Shown here piece by piece: positions 8,853 to 17,499 of a stretch of DNA of 64,000 nt. The stretch's first letter is position 1, and every line of letters starts with the position of its first letter. The position numbers and the translations under genes are program-made. The DNA is taken from the NCBI GenBank assembly GCA_965248775.1, contig OZ252150.1, positions 2,976,001 through 3,040,000 on the forward strand. Direction: 5' to 3'. Under the pieces are notes generated by a model. The model had not been told where the DNA came from and ran no database searches. It worked only from the letters and a program-made list of their open reading frames with translations. The DNA is from JBHHUI01 sp965248775. GTDB lineage: Bacteria; Chloroflexota; Anaerolineae; Anaerolineales; JBHHUI01.

Positions 8853-10160
8853 CTATTGACTTTGAAGTGCGTCGATCACGCTCTCAGCCGCGGCCGGAGG
8901 CGTGATCTGCCCACGTAGAATCCGATCTACACCTGTAAAGAGTGACGGGCCAATGGAACTGATAAGAATATTGGTCGGACGTGGACGCGCTGCTGACATT
9001 ACTTCGGCAGCAAAGGCAGCCGAAGACTCTGGCGGCCAAAGCGCAACAGCACTCGGCCTGGTCGGTAGATAACCAGCCTGCAAGCTCCATGCGCTCAGGT
9101 TTTCCGGAGCCGTGAGCCAATTGAACAATGCCAGAGCCAGAGGTTGCCGGGAGGCGTCTGTACGGCCAAGAGCATAGTACCAACTCTCCGCGAGTGCCAG
9201 CCGATTTCCATCACGAGTCGGGATGACAGTCGCATCGGTGTTCACCACCAGATCGCGTTCGCTCAGATAAATTCGTGCGCTCGTGACAGCCAATGCGGCT
9301 TGCAATTCTTTATAGCCGACCCAGGCTTCGAAATCGGTGGCTGCCCCCATCGAACGGCTTGAGATCAGGCCTGCATTGCGGGCTTCAGCGTAATAATTGA
9401 ACACTTCTTGCAACGCAGAACTTTCCAGAGCCGGGTTACCATTGTCGTCCGTAAGCTGACCACCCAGAGCAATATACTGGTGCAGACTCGCAAGCGCCTG
9501 TTGGTCCATGGCTGGGAATAAATAAAGGCCGTCGCCTTGTAACACATCCGCCCAAGTGGCGGGCGGACTGGCATACAGGGCTGTCGAGTACACGAGCACC
9601 TGGGCATCACTGGCAAACGGCAGTCCGAGCAAATCCCCATCGATGCGCGCATCCTCAAGTAACGGGCCATAATAGTCGCCGATGATTTCAGTGGGGAATA
9701 GCCCATCGAGTGGCAGGATCAGGTCCTCTCGAGCAATGGTCGTGAGAGTTGGGATAGCGACCACGATCAGATCAGGTAAGGCACCCGGCGCTGCAACTGA
9801 GGCAGTACGCATCGAATCAACGATCCCGCCATCACCACTGATGCTCTTCACGCGCACATCGACCTGCACACCGGGGTTGTTCTCCGAGAACGAGTCCAGC
9901 TGCGCCAGGAATAGTTTTCCCGCGGTGGTATCCGGGTCCGGGGCAAAACCTGGCGGCAACCAGAGTTTGAGTGTTGTCGGCTCGGCAACGGTTATTTCAG
10001 TATCGCCCACGACAGACCCAGCAGCGACACTGGTTGTTGGTAGCAGATTGGGAATGCTAGTTGCGGGAATTGTGGCTGTTTGAACAGCCTCGGAAGCCGG
10101 CAAGGGGGTCGTACAGGCCGCCATCAGCCAGCCGAGGAAGAGGCTCCAGCGGCGGAACAT
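8853..10160 (-). CDS. Extracellular solute-binding lipoprotein (ABC sugar type)
   Basis: A lipoprotein of 435 residues if translation starts at the ATG at 10160. That start gives a short basic N terminus, a hydrophobic core and a lipobox ending LMAAC; the longer open frame has no signal peptide at its front. The body has the mixed, Asp/Gly-rich pattern of family 1 extracellular binding proteins (for example LDSFSENNPGVQVDVRVKSISGDGG near residue 90, and a C-terminal helical part ALALFNWLTAPENLSAWSLQAGYLPTR). No permease or ATPase genes are adjacent, so the ligand is unknown and the protein may serve a transporter encoded elsewhere. It ends with TAG. It is divergent from xseA across ~100 bases that must hold both promoters. 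Confidence 0.75.
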   Translation of the reverse strand: MFRRWSLFLGWLMAACTTPLPASEAVQTATIPATSIPNLLPTTSVAAGSVVGDTEITVAEPTTLKLWLPPGFAPDPDTTAGKLFLAQLDSFSENNPGVQVDVRVKSISGDGGIVDSMRTASVAAPGALPDLIVVAIPTLTTIAREDLILPLDGLFPTEIIGDYYGPLLEDARIDGDLLGLPFASDAQVLVYSTALYASPPATWADVLQGDGLYLFPAMDQQALASLHQYIALGGQLTDDNGNPALESSALQEVFNYYAEARNAGLISSRSMGAATDFEAWVGYKELQAALAVTSARIYLSERDLVVNTDATVIPTRDGNRLALAESWYYALGRTDASRQPLALALFNWLTAPENLSAWSLQAGYLPTRPSAVALWPPESSAAFAAEVMSAARPRPTNILISSIGPSLFTGVDRILRGQITPPAAAESVIDALQSQ

Positions 10161-10259
10161 GGCGAGATTATAGCATGGGCAGGTATATTGACAGCCCTCT
10201 CCGCGTGCTTTACGATCCAAAACTCGCTATTGAGATCGAACACCACCCAGTCTAACAAT

Positions 10260-11492
10260 ATGTTGCAGCAACTATCGCTACTCAATCCAACCGAACCCTG
10301 GACTGTCGCGGATCTGACGCGCTATATCAAAGAGAAATTCGAAACCGATTATCGCCTCCAAGATGTGATAGTAACCGGAGAGTTATCCAATGTTTCACGC
10401 CCACGCTCAGGACACATGTACTTCACGCTCAAAGATGCACAGGCTTCTTTACGCGGGGTGATGTGGCGTGGTCAGGTCGCCCGCCTGACGTATCAACCAC
10501 AGAATGGTGATCGCGTACTCGTTCATGGAAACATCAGTGTTTATGAGGCCAGTGGGCAATATCAAATCTATGCAGGCGATATCCACCTTGCCGGCACCGG
10601 GGATCTGTTTCAACAATTCGAAGCGCTCAAGCGCGCCCTGGAAGACGAAGGTCTCTTCGATCCGATTCACAAAAAAGTCCTCCCCCATTGGCCGCGACGC
10701 TTGGCCTTGGTCACCTCACCAACCGGTGCGGCCCTACAGGACATGCTCAACGTCATCAAGCGCCGCTGGCCATTGCTCGAAGTTGTCGTCATACCGACGG
10801 CAGTTCAGGGAGCGGCAGCGCCACCACAAATTGTTGCAGCCATTGAGGCAGCGGATCGCCTTTCACCGGACACGATTCTACTTGCGCGCGGTGGCGGCTC
10901 GCTGGAAGACTTGTGGGCCTTTAATGATGAACACGTTGCGCGAGCTATCTTCGCAACGAATGCGCCGGTGATTGCAGGAGTGGGGCACGAAACCGATTTC
11001 ACAATAGCGGATTTCGTCGCCGACCTACGCGCCCCTACCCCCTCCGCGGCTGCAGAGATCGCAACACCCGATCAACGTGAACAACGGCAAGTCGTAGACG
11101 ACCTGTTGCTATCATTCGCACGCCAGCTAGGCGATTATCTACGCGGGCTGCGTTGGCAACTCGCTGAACAACAGGCCATTCTATGGGGTCTCTCGCCGCG
11201 CGCCCAATTAGCAACCGCCCAACATCAGATCGCCAACTTGAAGCTGCGCGCTGCCCTGGGGATTCGTAACCGGCTGCGTCTCCAACGCGAGCATCTACGC
11301 GGGCTAACACAAACACTCGCAGGGCTTGGACCAACCACGACACTGGCACGTGGCTATGCAATCGTCAGCCGCACCGGCACGAAGGAAATCATTCGATCTT
11401 CCACAGCAGTAAAGAACGAGGAAAGCCTTGATGTCCGGGTTGCCGATGGGCAGTTTGGCGTGAAAGTCACCGAGCGCACGAAAAAATCCTAA
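10260..11492 (+). CDS. xseA: Exodeoxyribonuclease VII large subunit
   Basis: The nuclease subunit that, with XseB, degrades single-stranded DNA to short oligonucleotides. I place the start at ATG 10260 (MLQQLSLLNPTEPWTV), giving 410 residues; the extra 60 residues of the longer open frame run into the divergent gene's promoter and are not family-like. The N-terminal OB-fold is seen in VIVTGELSNVSRPRSGHMYFTLKD, the catalytic domain in LVTSPTGAALQDMLNVIKRRWP, ILLARGGGSLEDLWAFNDE and GVGHETDFTIADFVADLRAPTPSAAAE, and a coiled-coil-rich part follows. xseB follows after 38 bases, the usual operon order. Confidence 0.95.
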   Translation: MLQQLSLLNPTEPWTVADLTRYIKEKFETDYRLQDVIVTGELSNVSRPRSGHMYFTLKDAQASLRGVMWRGQVARLTYQPQNGDRVLVHGNISVYEASGQYQIYAGDIHLAGTGDLFQQFEALKRALEDEGLFDPIHKKVLPHWPRRLALVTSPTGAALQDMLNVIKRRWPLLEVVVIPTAVQGAAAPPQIVAAIEAADRLSPDTILLARGGGSLEDLWAFNDEHVARAIFATNAPVIAGVGHETDFTIADFVADLRAPTPSAAAEIATPDQREQRQVVDDLLLSFARQLGDYLRGLRWQLAEQQAILWGLSPRAQLATAQHQIANLKLRAALGIRNRLRLQREHLRGLTQTLAGLGPTTTLARGYAIVSRTGTKEIIRSSTAVKNEESLDVRVADGQFGVKVTERTKKS

Positions 11493-11530
11493 AGGTAGAA
11501 AATGTCATTCTCAATTTCAGAGATTCAATC

Positions 11531-11767
11531 ATGACCGACGCACCCTCCGTTGATCAACTCACATTCGAGCAAGCCATGGCAGAGCTTGAAGAACTGGTTG
11601 CACGACTCGAAGAGGGTGAGTTGCCGCTGGACGAATCACTCGCCCTCTTCGAGCGCGGTCGCTCACTTTCACAACGTTGCAACGACCTGTTGGATGCAGC
11701 AGAATTCAAGGTCAAACAGCTCGACCCCGGCTCAGACGAACTCGAAGATTTCGATCTGGACGAATAG
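11531..11767 (+). CDS. xseB: Exodeoxyribonuclease VII small subunit
   Basis: A 78-residue XseB of normal length. It has the family pattern LTFEQAMAELEELVARLE near residue 10, EGELPLDESLALFERG near 30 and a short helical end with CNDLLDAAEFKVKQL. It binds the coiled-coil extension of XseA. An acidic tail ends with TAG followed directly by TAA, a tandem stop. It lies 38 bases after xseA and 8 bases before the divergent-PAP2 gene, so all three are probably on one transcript. Confidence 0.93.
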   Translation: MTDAPSVDQLTFEQAMAELEELVARLEEGELPLDESLALFERGRSLSQRCNDLLDAAEFKVKQLDPGSDELEDFDLDE

Positions 11768-11775
11768 TAACGCGC

Positions 11776-12213
11776 ATGATCGTTAACGTCCCACTGCTCT
11801 CCGCCCTCGGGGCGTGGTTTTTGGCGCAAATGATCAAACTACCGGTGGAATACTGGCAGTCTAATGAATGGCGCTGGCATTTGCTGCTTAGCCCCGGCGG
11901 CATGCCGAGTTCCCATGCGGCACTCGTCTGCGGGCTGGCCTGGACAGTTGGATTGGCCAACGGTTTCAATAGCTCTGTCTTTGCAATCACCTTCATCCTC
12001 GCAATGGTCGTTATTTACGATGCACTGGGTGTGCGCCGCGCAGCGGGCGAGCATGGACGAGTGATCAATCGCATGATCAAAGATCTCGCCCGCGGTCACC
12101 CACTCAAACAAGAAGAACTACGCGAACTACTCGGCCACACACCCCGACAGATACTTACAGGAATCGTTTTCGGCGTCCTTGTCTCCTGGGTATTCTGGTT
12201 GTGGCTTTCCTGA
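11776..12213 (+). CDS. Divergent PAP2 family membrane phosphatase-like protein
   Basis: A protein of 145 residues from ATG 11776; the longer open frame overlaps xseB and is not used. The signature PGGMPSSHAALVCGLAW near residue 38 and the later RRAAGEHGRVINRM are those of the divergent PAP2 (YuiD-like) family, relatives of phosphatidic acid phosphatases with 3-4 membrane helices. The substrate in this family is not established. It follows xseB by 8 bases, probably in the same transcript. Confidence 0.85.
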   Translation: MIVNVPLLSALGAWFLAQMIKLPVEYWQSNEWRWHLLLSPGGMPSSHAALVCGLAWTVGLANGFNSSVFAITFILAMVVIYDALGVRRAAGEHGRVINRMIKDLARGHPLKQEELRELLGHTPRQILTGIVFGVLVSWVFWLWLS

Positions 12214-12229
12214 AGACTGGAGGAACACT

Positions 12230-13101
12230 TTGAAAATTGGCGTTGTCTATCCACAGACCGAATACAGCACCGACCCCGGAGCGATACGCGACTTTGCCCA
12301 GACCGCAGAAGAGCTGGGATTTACACATATCCTTACATACGACCATATTCTGGGTGCGAACCCGGATCGTCCCGGTGTTTGGCGTGGGCCCTATACGCTC
12401 GAAGACACGTTCATGTCACCATTTTTGCTCTTTACATATATGGCAGCGTTTACCAGCCAGATCGAATTTGTGACCGGGATCATCATTCTGCCCCAACGCG
12501 AAACGGCGCTGGTCGCCAAACAAGCTGCGGTCTTGGATGTGCTCAGTGGTGGCCGACTCAAACTCGGGATTGGTACCGGCTGGAATGCTGTTGAATATAC
12601 AGCCCTGAAACAGGACTTTCATACGCGGGGTCGACGAGTAGAAGAACAGATTGCTCTACTGCGCGAACTGTGGACAAAGCCGCTTGTCAACTTTGAGGGC
12701 GAATGGCATTCGATCCCCGATGCTGGGCTGAATCCGTTGCCCGTGCAACGCCCGATTCCCATCTGGCTGGGAGGTCATGCGGATGCAGTTCTACAGCGTG
12801 TAGCGCGCATGGGTGACGGTTGGATTCCTTTCCATCGCAAACCGGCAGATGCGCGCCCGATCCTGGAAACCCTCGACGGCTATCTGGCAGCAGCCGACCG
12901 TTCGCGGGCGGACACGATCTGCAAATGCGCTTATATGATCCGAGCAATGACCCCGCTAAGTGGGCAGCGCTTGCCGAAGAATTCCGTACGCTTGGTGCGA
13001 CTTATCTCGCCTTCAACACGATGGGCTACGGTTACGCTTCGGACGAAGATCATCTGGATGCAATCCGGCGCTTTGCAACGGCGGTTGGCCTCTCCACATA
13101 A
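12230..13101 (+). pseudogene. LLM-class F420/flavin-dependent oxidoreductase, frameshifted
   Basis: The start is TTG 12230 (MKIGVVYPQTEYSTD) with GGAGG upstream. The N-terminal ~230 residues are a clear luciferase-like TIM barrel of the F420-dependent type (ELGFTHILTYDHILGA, GIIILPQRETALVAKQAAVLD, LGIGTGWNAVEY, PIWLGGHADAVLQRVARMGDGWIP). Around 12911-12921 the reading frame changes: the family-like ending continues in another frame as LQMRLYDPSNDPAKWAALAEEFRTLGATYL and ends at 13101. A single inserted base near ACGATCTG would restore one frame. The uncorrected frame runs to 13207 with a meaningless tail. It could be a true pseudogene or a sequencing error; the rest is well conserved, which favours error or a very recent event. 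Confidence 0.8.
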
Positions 13102-13216
13102 TATTGATTACGATAAAGCATTCGACCGTTTAAAATCCCGGTTCAATAGATTTATTAATTGGTCTGGACACAATTTCGTTGCCGATTGCACTTCTGTCAC
13201 AGATTAGGAGAACACT

Positions 13217-13699
13217 ATGAAGGTTCAAGCTGGTAAAGGCATTTCACTCAATTACACACTGACCGATGATAACGGCGAAGTACTCGACACTTCAGAAGGT
13301 GAAGAGCCACTTACTTATCTGCACGGTTACGGAAATATCGTTGACGGGCTGGAAAAGGCATTGGCGGAGAAAAGCGTCGGTGACAAACTGAACGTGACCA
13401 TCGCACCTGAAGACGCATATGGAACATACGCGGAAACAAAAATTCAGACTCTGCCGAAGAGTTCATTTGAAGGTGTGGCTGAGATTGAACCCGGCATGCA
13501 ATTCAACATGCACACCGACGACGGTCATATGCTAATTACGGTCACTGCTGTCGAAGGGGATCAAGTTACCGTAGACGGAAACCATCCACTTGCGGGGGAG
13601 ACGCTCACATTCGATGTTGAAGTACTGGACATCCGCGAACCGACGGAAGAGGAATTAGAGCACGGCCATGTTCACGATGCCGGTGGCCATCACCACTGA
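13217..13699 (+). CDS. slyD: FKBP-type peptidyl-prolyl isomerase, SlyD-like
   Basis: A 160-residue SlyD-type protein with AGGAG upstream of ATG 13217. The FKBP half-barrels (KGISLNYTLTDDNGEVLDTS; PLTYLHGYGNIVDGLEKALAEKSVGDKLNVTIAPEDAYG) flank the insert-in-flap chaperone domain (residues ~70-130, TLPKSSFEGVAEIEPGMQF), followed by HPLAGETLTFDVEVLDIR. The tail is His-rich (HGHVHDAGGHHH), the metal-binding tail known from SlyD, which handles nickel and assists folding. It is cytoplasmic. The gene is convergent with murJ only 7 bases away and lacks an obvious terminator. Confidence 0.9.
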   Translation: MKVQAGKGISLNYTLTDDNGEVLDTSEGEEPLTYLHGYGNIVDGLEKALAEKSVGDKLNVTIAPEDAYGTYAETKIQTLPKSSFEGVAEIEPGMQFNMHTDDGHMLITVTAVEGDQVTVDGNHPLAGETLTFDVEVLDIREPTEEELEHGHVHDAGGHHH

Positions 13700-13706
13700 C
13701 AGCAAC

Positions 13707-15263
13707 TTATCTACGCAGGCGACTGAGGGCAAGCGCCGGAATCTGACGCGCTTCTGGACTTCCGGACAAGAAGGTTAATCCCCAGAAAACCACACCCCCG
13801 AGGGCAATGCCAGCGACACTGATTACAATCGTAGACTGCGGTGCGATTGCCAGCCAGCCGAGCAGAACAAGACCCATTCCAAAGGCCCCGAACAGCGTGC
13901 GCGCAATGCTGCTGCCCACCCCACCACCGGGCAGTCCAGCAAGGCGTGGCCGCAATAAGACGAGCAAAACAATTAATTCAACCGTCGTTGCGAGCGTATT
14001 GGCGAGCGCCAGCCCGCCATGTGGCAAACTGCCGAAATTGGCAAATACTGTCGTCAACGTCAGACTCAAGACCACATTGAGTATCATTGCACCGACCCCA
14101 ATCGCAACTGGGGTGCGCGTATCCTTCAGCGCATAAAACGCGCGTGTGACTATTTCCACCACAGAGTGGGAGACCAGTCCAAGCGCATACCAGCCGAGCG
14201 CCCAGTTCACGAGGTCCGTCGAGTGCGCTGTAAAAGTTTGGTTCTGAAAGAGCAGCGTGATGATTGGACGCCCCAGCAGGATCAATCCAACCGTCGCGGG
14301 AATTGCGAGGTAGAGCACGCCCCGCAAGCTGGACCCCAACGTTCCGCGCATGGCAGTTTTGTCATTCCGCGCGGCTTGCTCGGAAAGCGTGGGGAAGACA
14401 GCCGTCGCTATGGCCTGGGCGATTACGGCTTGTGGAAAGGTGAAAATCTGGAACGCGATCGTCAATCCAGAAATACTGCCCACAGGCAAGCGTGAGGCAA
14501 TGGCGATATTCACCCAGAAATTGATCTGCCAGACAGCCAGCCCAAACATACGCGGGAGCATCAGGCGCCCCACCTCGCGTACATGCTCATTGCGGAGTCC
14601 TAAATCGAGGACGAAGCGCCAATCGTAACGCACCAGTCGCGGCACCTGTATGCCGATATGGCCGAGTGCCCCCAGCACAACACCCCACGCCAGTCCGTGT
14701 ACCCCCCAATGCGGCGTGAGCAGCACAGCCCCGCCAATGATGCCGAGGTTATATAAGATTGGAGCAACCGCCGGCACGAGAAAATGCTTGTGGGCATGGT
14801 GTACGCCCATGAGCAACCCACTCACACCAAAGATGACAGTCGAAAGCAGCATGATGCGCATAAGTGCGCTGGTGAGAACCACTTGCTCCGCCGAGAATCC
14901 GGGCGCTAACAGATTCCGGATGAGGACAGGCGCCAGTGGACCTGTGATCAAAGCAATGATAGTTACAAGCACCAACAGCAGATTAATCAGGCTGGCGACA
15001 AGGCGCCAGGCCTCGCGCTTATTGTCCGCGCTGAGCAAGCCTGTGAACGTGGGGATGAAGGCCGAACCGAGCGCTCCACCTGCTATGACATTGAAAACCA
15101 GGTCAGGGACACGGAAGGCAGCGAAGTATGCGTCGAGGTCGGCGGAGGTGCCGAAAGTGCGGTTAATAATCACCTGTCGCACCAACCCAAAAAGGTTGGC
15201 CACGACAAAAGCGACCATCACAAGCCCCGCGGCCTGGGCCACGCGACGATTGGTCTGATTCAA
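13707..15263 (-). CDS. murJ: Lipid II flippase MurJ
   Basis: A 518-residue membrane protein with 14 predicted helices, the MurJ/MviN size. Family marks include the N-terminal NRTFGTSADLDAYFAAFRVPDLVFN, GGALGSAFIPTF near residue 60 and the central basic/hydrophobic helices (GTLGSSLRGVLYLAIPATVGLILLGRPII, then VEIVTRAFYALKDTRTPV). MurJ moves lipid II across the inner membrane for peptidoglycan synthesis, which also suggests that this lineage makes peptidoglycan. The leader (15264-15650) is unusually long and hairpin-rich. Confidence 0.93.
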   Translation of the reverse strand: MNQTNRRVAQAAGLVMVAFVVANLFGLVRQVIINRTFGTSADLDAYFAAFRVPDLVFNVIAGGALGSAFIPTFTGLLSADNKREAWRLVASLINLLLVLVTIIALITGPLAPVLIRNLLAPGFSAEQVVLTSALMRIMLLSTVIFGVSGLLMGVHHAHKHFLVPAVAPILYNLGIIGGAVLLTPHWGVHGLAWGVVLGALGHIGIQVPRLVRYDWRFVLDLGLRNEHVREVGRLMLPRMFGLAVWQINFWVNIAIASRLPVGSISGLTIAFQIFTFPQAVIAQAIATAVFPTLSEQAARNDKTAMRGTLGSSLRGVLYLAIPATVGLILLGRPIITLLFQNQTFTAHSTDLVNWALGWYALGLVSHSVVEIVTRAFYALKDTRTPVAIGVGAMILNVVLSLTLTTVFANFGSLPHGGLALANTLATTVELIVLLVLLRPRLAGLPGGGVGSSIARTLFGAFGMGLVLLGWLAIAPQSTIVISVAGIALGGVVFWGLTFLSGSPEARQIPALALSRLRR

Positions 15264-15294
15264 AGTGGCGAGATTATACCCCGCCTAAAGGGGA

Positions 15295-15600
15295 AGCAAG
15301 ACTGACTGGGATAAGGAGGTAAAATCCTAAAAATTCCAGTCCCCGCTGGATGCAATCGAGGCATTTTAGAAATTTTCCCCTCGGGACGGGTCTTACTACA
15401 TCGTGAAACCCACGTAGCACACTCCTCAGGACAAGTGTGCGCCGCACTACGTCCAGTCGACGAGGCTGGACAGAGTACAGGTGGGTTACGGGGTATTCTG
15501 CTCCGCAGAATAAAAACCGGCCCACTAAGCCGGTTAGAAGTTTCAAACTAAAGGAATGATTCATGCGGAGAGCCGGGTGCACCTACCCGGCTCTCTCAAA
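15295..15600. other. Hairpin-rich non-coding stretch, candidate structured RNA
   Basis: The 450 bases between murJ and the SLC13 genes hold no gene but many consecutive perfect or near-perfect hairpins on either strand: CCAG/CTGG near 15332, GCACACT/AGTGTGC near 15415, GTCCAG/CTGGAC near 15450, ATTCTGC/GCAGAAT near 15496, ACCGGC/GCCGGT near 15515 and an 11-bp stem GAGAGCCGGGT/ACCCGGCTCTC at ~15567-15595. On the - strand the ACCGGC hairpin is followed by TTTTTATT, so one function is a terminator for the SLC13 pair. The rest could be a murJ leader RNA, a small RNA, or a degraded group II intron domain (the GAGAGCCGGG stem followed by GGAGGAG hints at this). I recognise no RNase P, tmRNA or SRP signature. 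Confidence 0.4.
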
Positions 15601-15713
15601 AGGAGGAGAAGAAGAGACTTGCCCTTCTGAACTAAACATAGCATTAAGTATTATGACTACCTTTACCCTAAAGCTACGCTAACCCTACGCCCAGCCTACG
15701 CTAAATCCTGGCA

Positions 15714-17495
15714 TTATGAAAAGAGCGGCCATATCATCGGCAGGAAGACGAGCGTCGCAATGAGCAGCACAATATTGAGCAGCGCCCCTACGCGTGTATA
15801 GTCCGTGAATTTGTATCCACCGGGCCCGAACACGAGCACATTTGCTTGATGCCCCACCGGCGTCAGAAAGCTCGTGGACGCCCCAATTACCGTTGCCAGC
15901 ACGAAAGGCTGCGGATTTGCCCCGATGCCAAGCGCCACGTCGATCGCAATCGGAACCATCAACACTGTAGCGGCGGCATTCGACATTGGCTGCGTGATTA
16001 GCGCCGAGAGTGTATAAATTCCAGCCAACACCGCCAGCGGCCCCAGAACGCCGACACCGTTCACGATCTGCTCTGCCAGGAAACGTGCGGTTCCGGTGGC
16101 TTCCATTGCCGTGCCCAATGGCAACATCCCTGCGATAAGAAAAACGCTGCGCCATTCGATGCTCGCATAGGCTTCATCCATCGAAAGACAACGTGTCAGC
16201 ACCATCAGCACTGCGCCGATCACCATCGCAAGGGCAATGTTAAAGCCGCCAATCGTTGCCAGCATAAGTACAACGGCCATGATGCCAACCGATAAGAGCG
16301 CCCGGTTGCGTCGTCGCAGTTCGATTTCAATTGGCTCCAAAACCAGAAATTCGCTGCCTTCTTGCAACGTCCGCAAGCGCCGACGGGGACCCTGCAAAAG
16401 CAAGGCATCACCGAACTGAAGCCGTGTATCCCGCAAACGTTTGGTGAGAGTCTCGCCCTGTCGCCAGATTGCCAACGCCGTATAGCCGAAACTATCGCGG
16501 AAGCGCGCCTCGCTCAGACTGCGGCCGATCATCGATGAAGCCGGCGCCAAAGTGGCTTCAATGAGCGTCGTCTCCTCCGCTTCCAGATCGCTTACTTCAA
16601 TGTGCGGGTCAACGTCCAGGCGCAAACGCAGGTCATGTCGTGCGCGCATTAAATTCTCTACCGGCCCTCTGAGCGTCAGGATGTCATTCTCATGAATTGG
16701 CGTATCGCGATGCAGAACGGTGGCTGCGGACTCTCCGCGATTGATTGCCACAACAGTCAGATCGTAGTCTGCGCCCAGTCGAGACTCGACAAGTGTCTGT
16801 CCGGCCAATGGACTGTCGGCGGGGATCGAAACATCACAAAAATATTCCCGTAATGCAATTGCCTGCCGCTCCTGAGCGGATTCGCGGTCCGGCAATAGCC
16901 GCCGCCCAATAAAGACCATGTATAGAATACCGATTCCAAAAATGATCAGCCCCGTGGGAGTAAAGTCGAAGAAACGAAACGTCTCAAGACCACGTTCGGC
17001 GAGAATATTGGTGGCCAGAATATTGGGGGGTGTTCCGATGAGTGTCATATTGCCGCCCATCAGGGAGGCGAATGAGAGCGGCATCAGCAGCCGGGAGAGA
17101 GGTATTTTGGACCGGCGTGAGATACCGACCACTGCCGGTAAAAGAACCGCGGTTGCACCAATGTTGTTCATAAATGCGGACAATGTGCCGCAAGTGATCA
17201 TGATGACCGCAATCAGGCGCTTCTCATTGTGTCCAGCCAGACGGGCAATTCGTTCACCGAGCACGTCGGCCACACTGGTGCGGAAGAGACCGCCCGAAAC
17301 GATATAGACTGCCCACACGGTGATGACAGCCGGACTGGCAAAGCCTGCGAACACCTGCTCGGGCGTCACCAAGCCGGTCACTGCCACAACCAGCAGCACA
17401 AGTAACGCGATCACATCTACACGCAACTTTTCAGTTGCAAACAGAACAACGGCAGCAGCCATGATGGCAAGCGTGAGGGCTATATCGAATGTCAT
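15714..17495 (-). CDS. SLC13-type anion permease with two TrkA-C domains (copy 2)
   Basis: A 593-residue permease of the divalent anion:Na+ / ArsB-NhaD type. Helices 1-5 (residues 1-200) contain the conserved FMNNIGATAVLLPAV and SFASLMGGNMTLIGTPPNILA loops. Residues ~205-385 form two cytoplasmic TrkA-C (RCK_C) domains (SPLAGQTLVESRLGADYDLTVVAINRG, and SSMIGRSLSEARFRDSFGYTALAIWRQG). The C-terminal helices carry the second half with QPMSNAAATVLMVPIAIDVA and GASTSFLTPVGHQANVLVFGPGGY. Such proteins carry sulfate, dicarboxylates or related anions; the substrate is not defined by the motifs. It starts 4 bases after a close paralogue, a tandem duplication. Confidence 0.88.
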   Translation of the reverse strand: MTFDIALTLAIMAAAVVLFATEKLRVDVIALLVLLVVAVTGLVTPEQVFAGFASPAVITVWAVYIVSGGLFRTSVADVLGERIARLAGHNEKRLIAVIMITCGTLSAFMNNIGATAVLLPAVVGISRRSKIPLSRLLMPLSFASLMGGNMTLIGTPPNILATNILAERGLETFRFFDFTPTGLIIFGIGILYMVFIGRRLLPDRESAQERQAIALREYFCDVSIPADSPLAGQTLVESRLGADYDLTVVAINRGESAATVLHRDTPIHENDILTLRGPVENLMRARHDLRLRLDVDPHIEVSDLEAEETTLIEATLAPASSMIGRSLSEARFRDSFGYTALAIWRQGETLTKRLRDTRLQFGDALLLQGPRRRLRTLQEGSEFLVLEPIEIELRRRNRALLSVGIMAVVLMLATIGGFNIALAMVIGAVLMVLTRCLSMDEAYASIEWRSVFLIAGMLPLGTAMEATGTARFLAEQIVNGVGVLGPLAVLAGIYTLSALITQPMSNAAATVLMVPIAIDVALGIGANPQPFVLATVIGASTSFLTPVGHQANVLVFGPGGYKFTDYTRVGALLNIVLLIATLVFLPMIWPLFS

Positions 17496-17499
17496 CGAG

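Noticed and set aside
10080..10259. A 60-residue N-terminal extension of XseA
   Set aside because: It overlaps the divergent gene's start region and does not resemble XseA; ATG 10260 fits the family.
15295..15600. RNase P RNA, tmRNA or SRP RNA in the murJ leader
   Set aside because: The universal core motifs (for example GAGGAAAGTCC, a tRNA-like end, the SRP tetraloop region) were not found on either strand.
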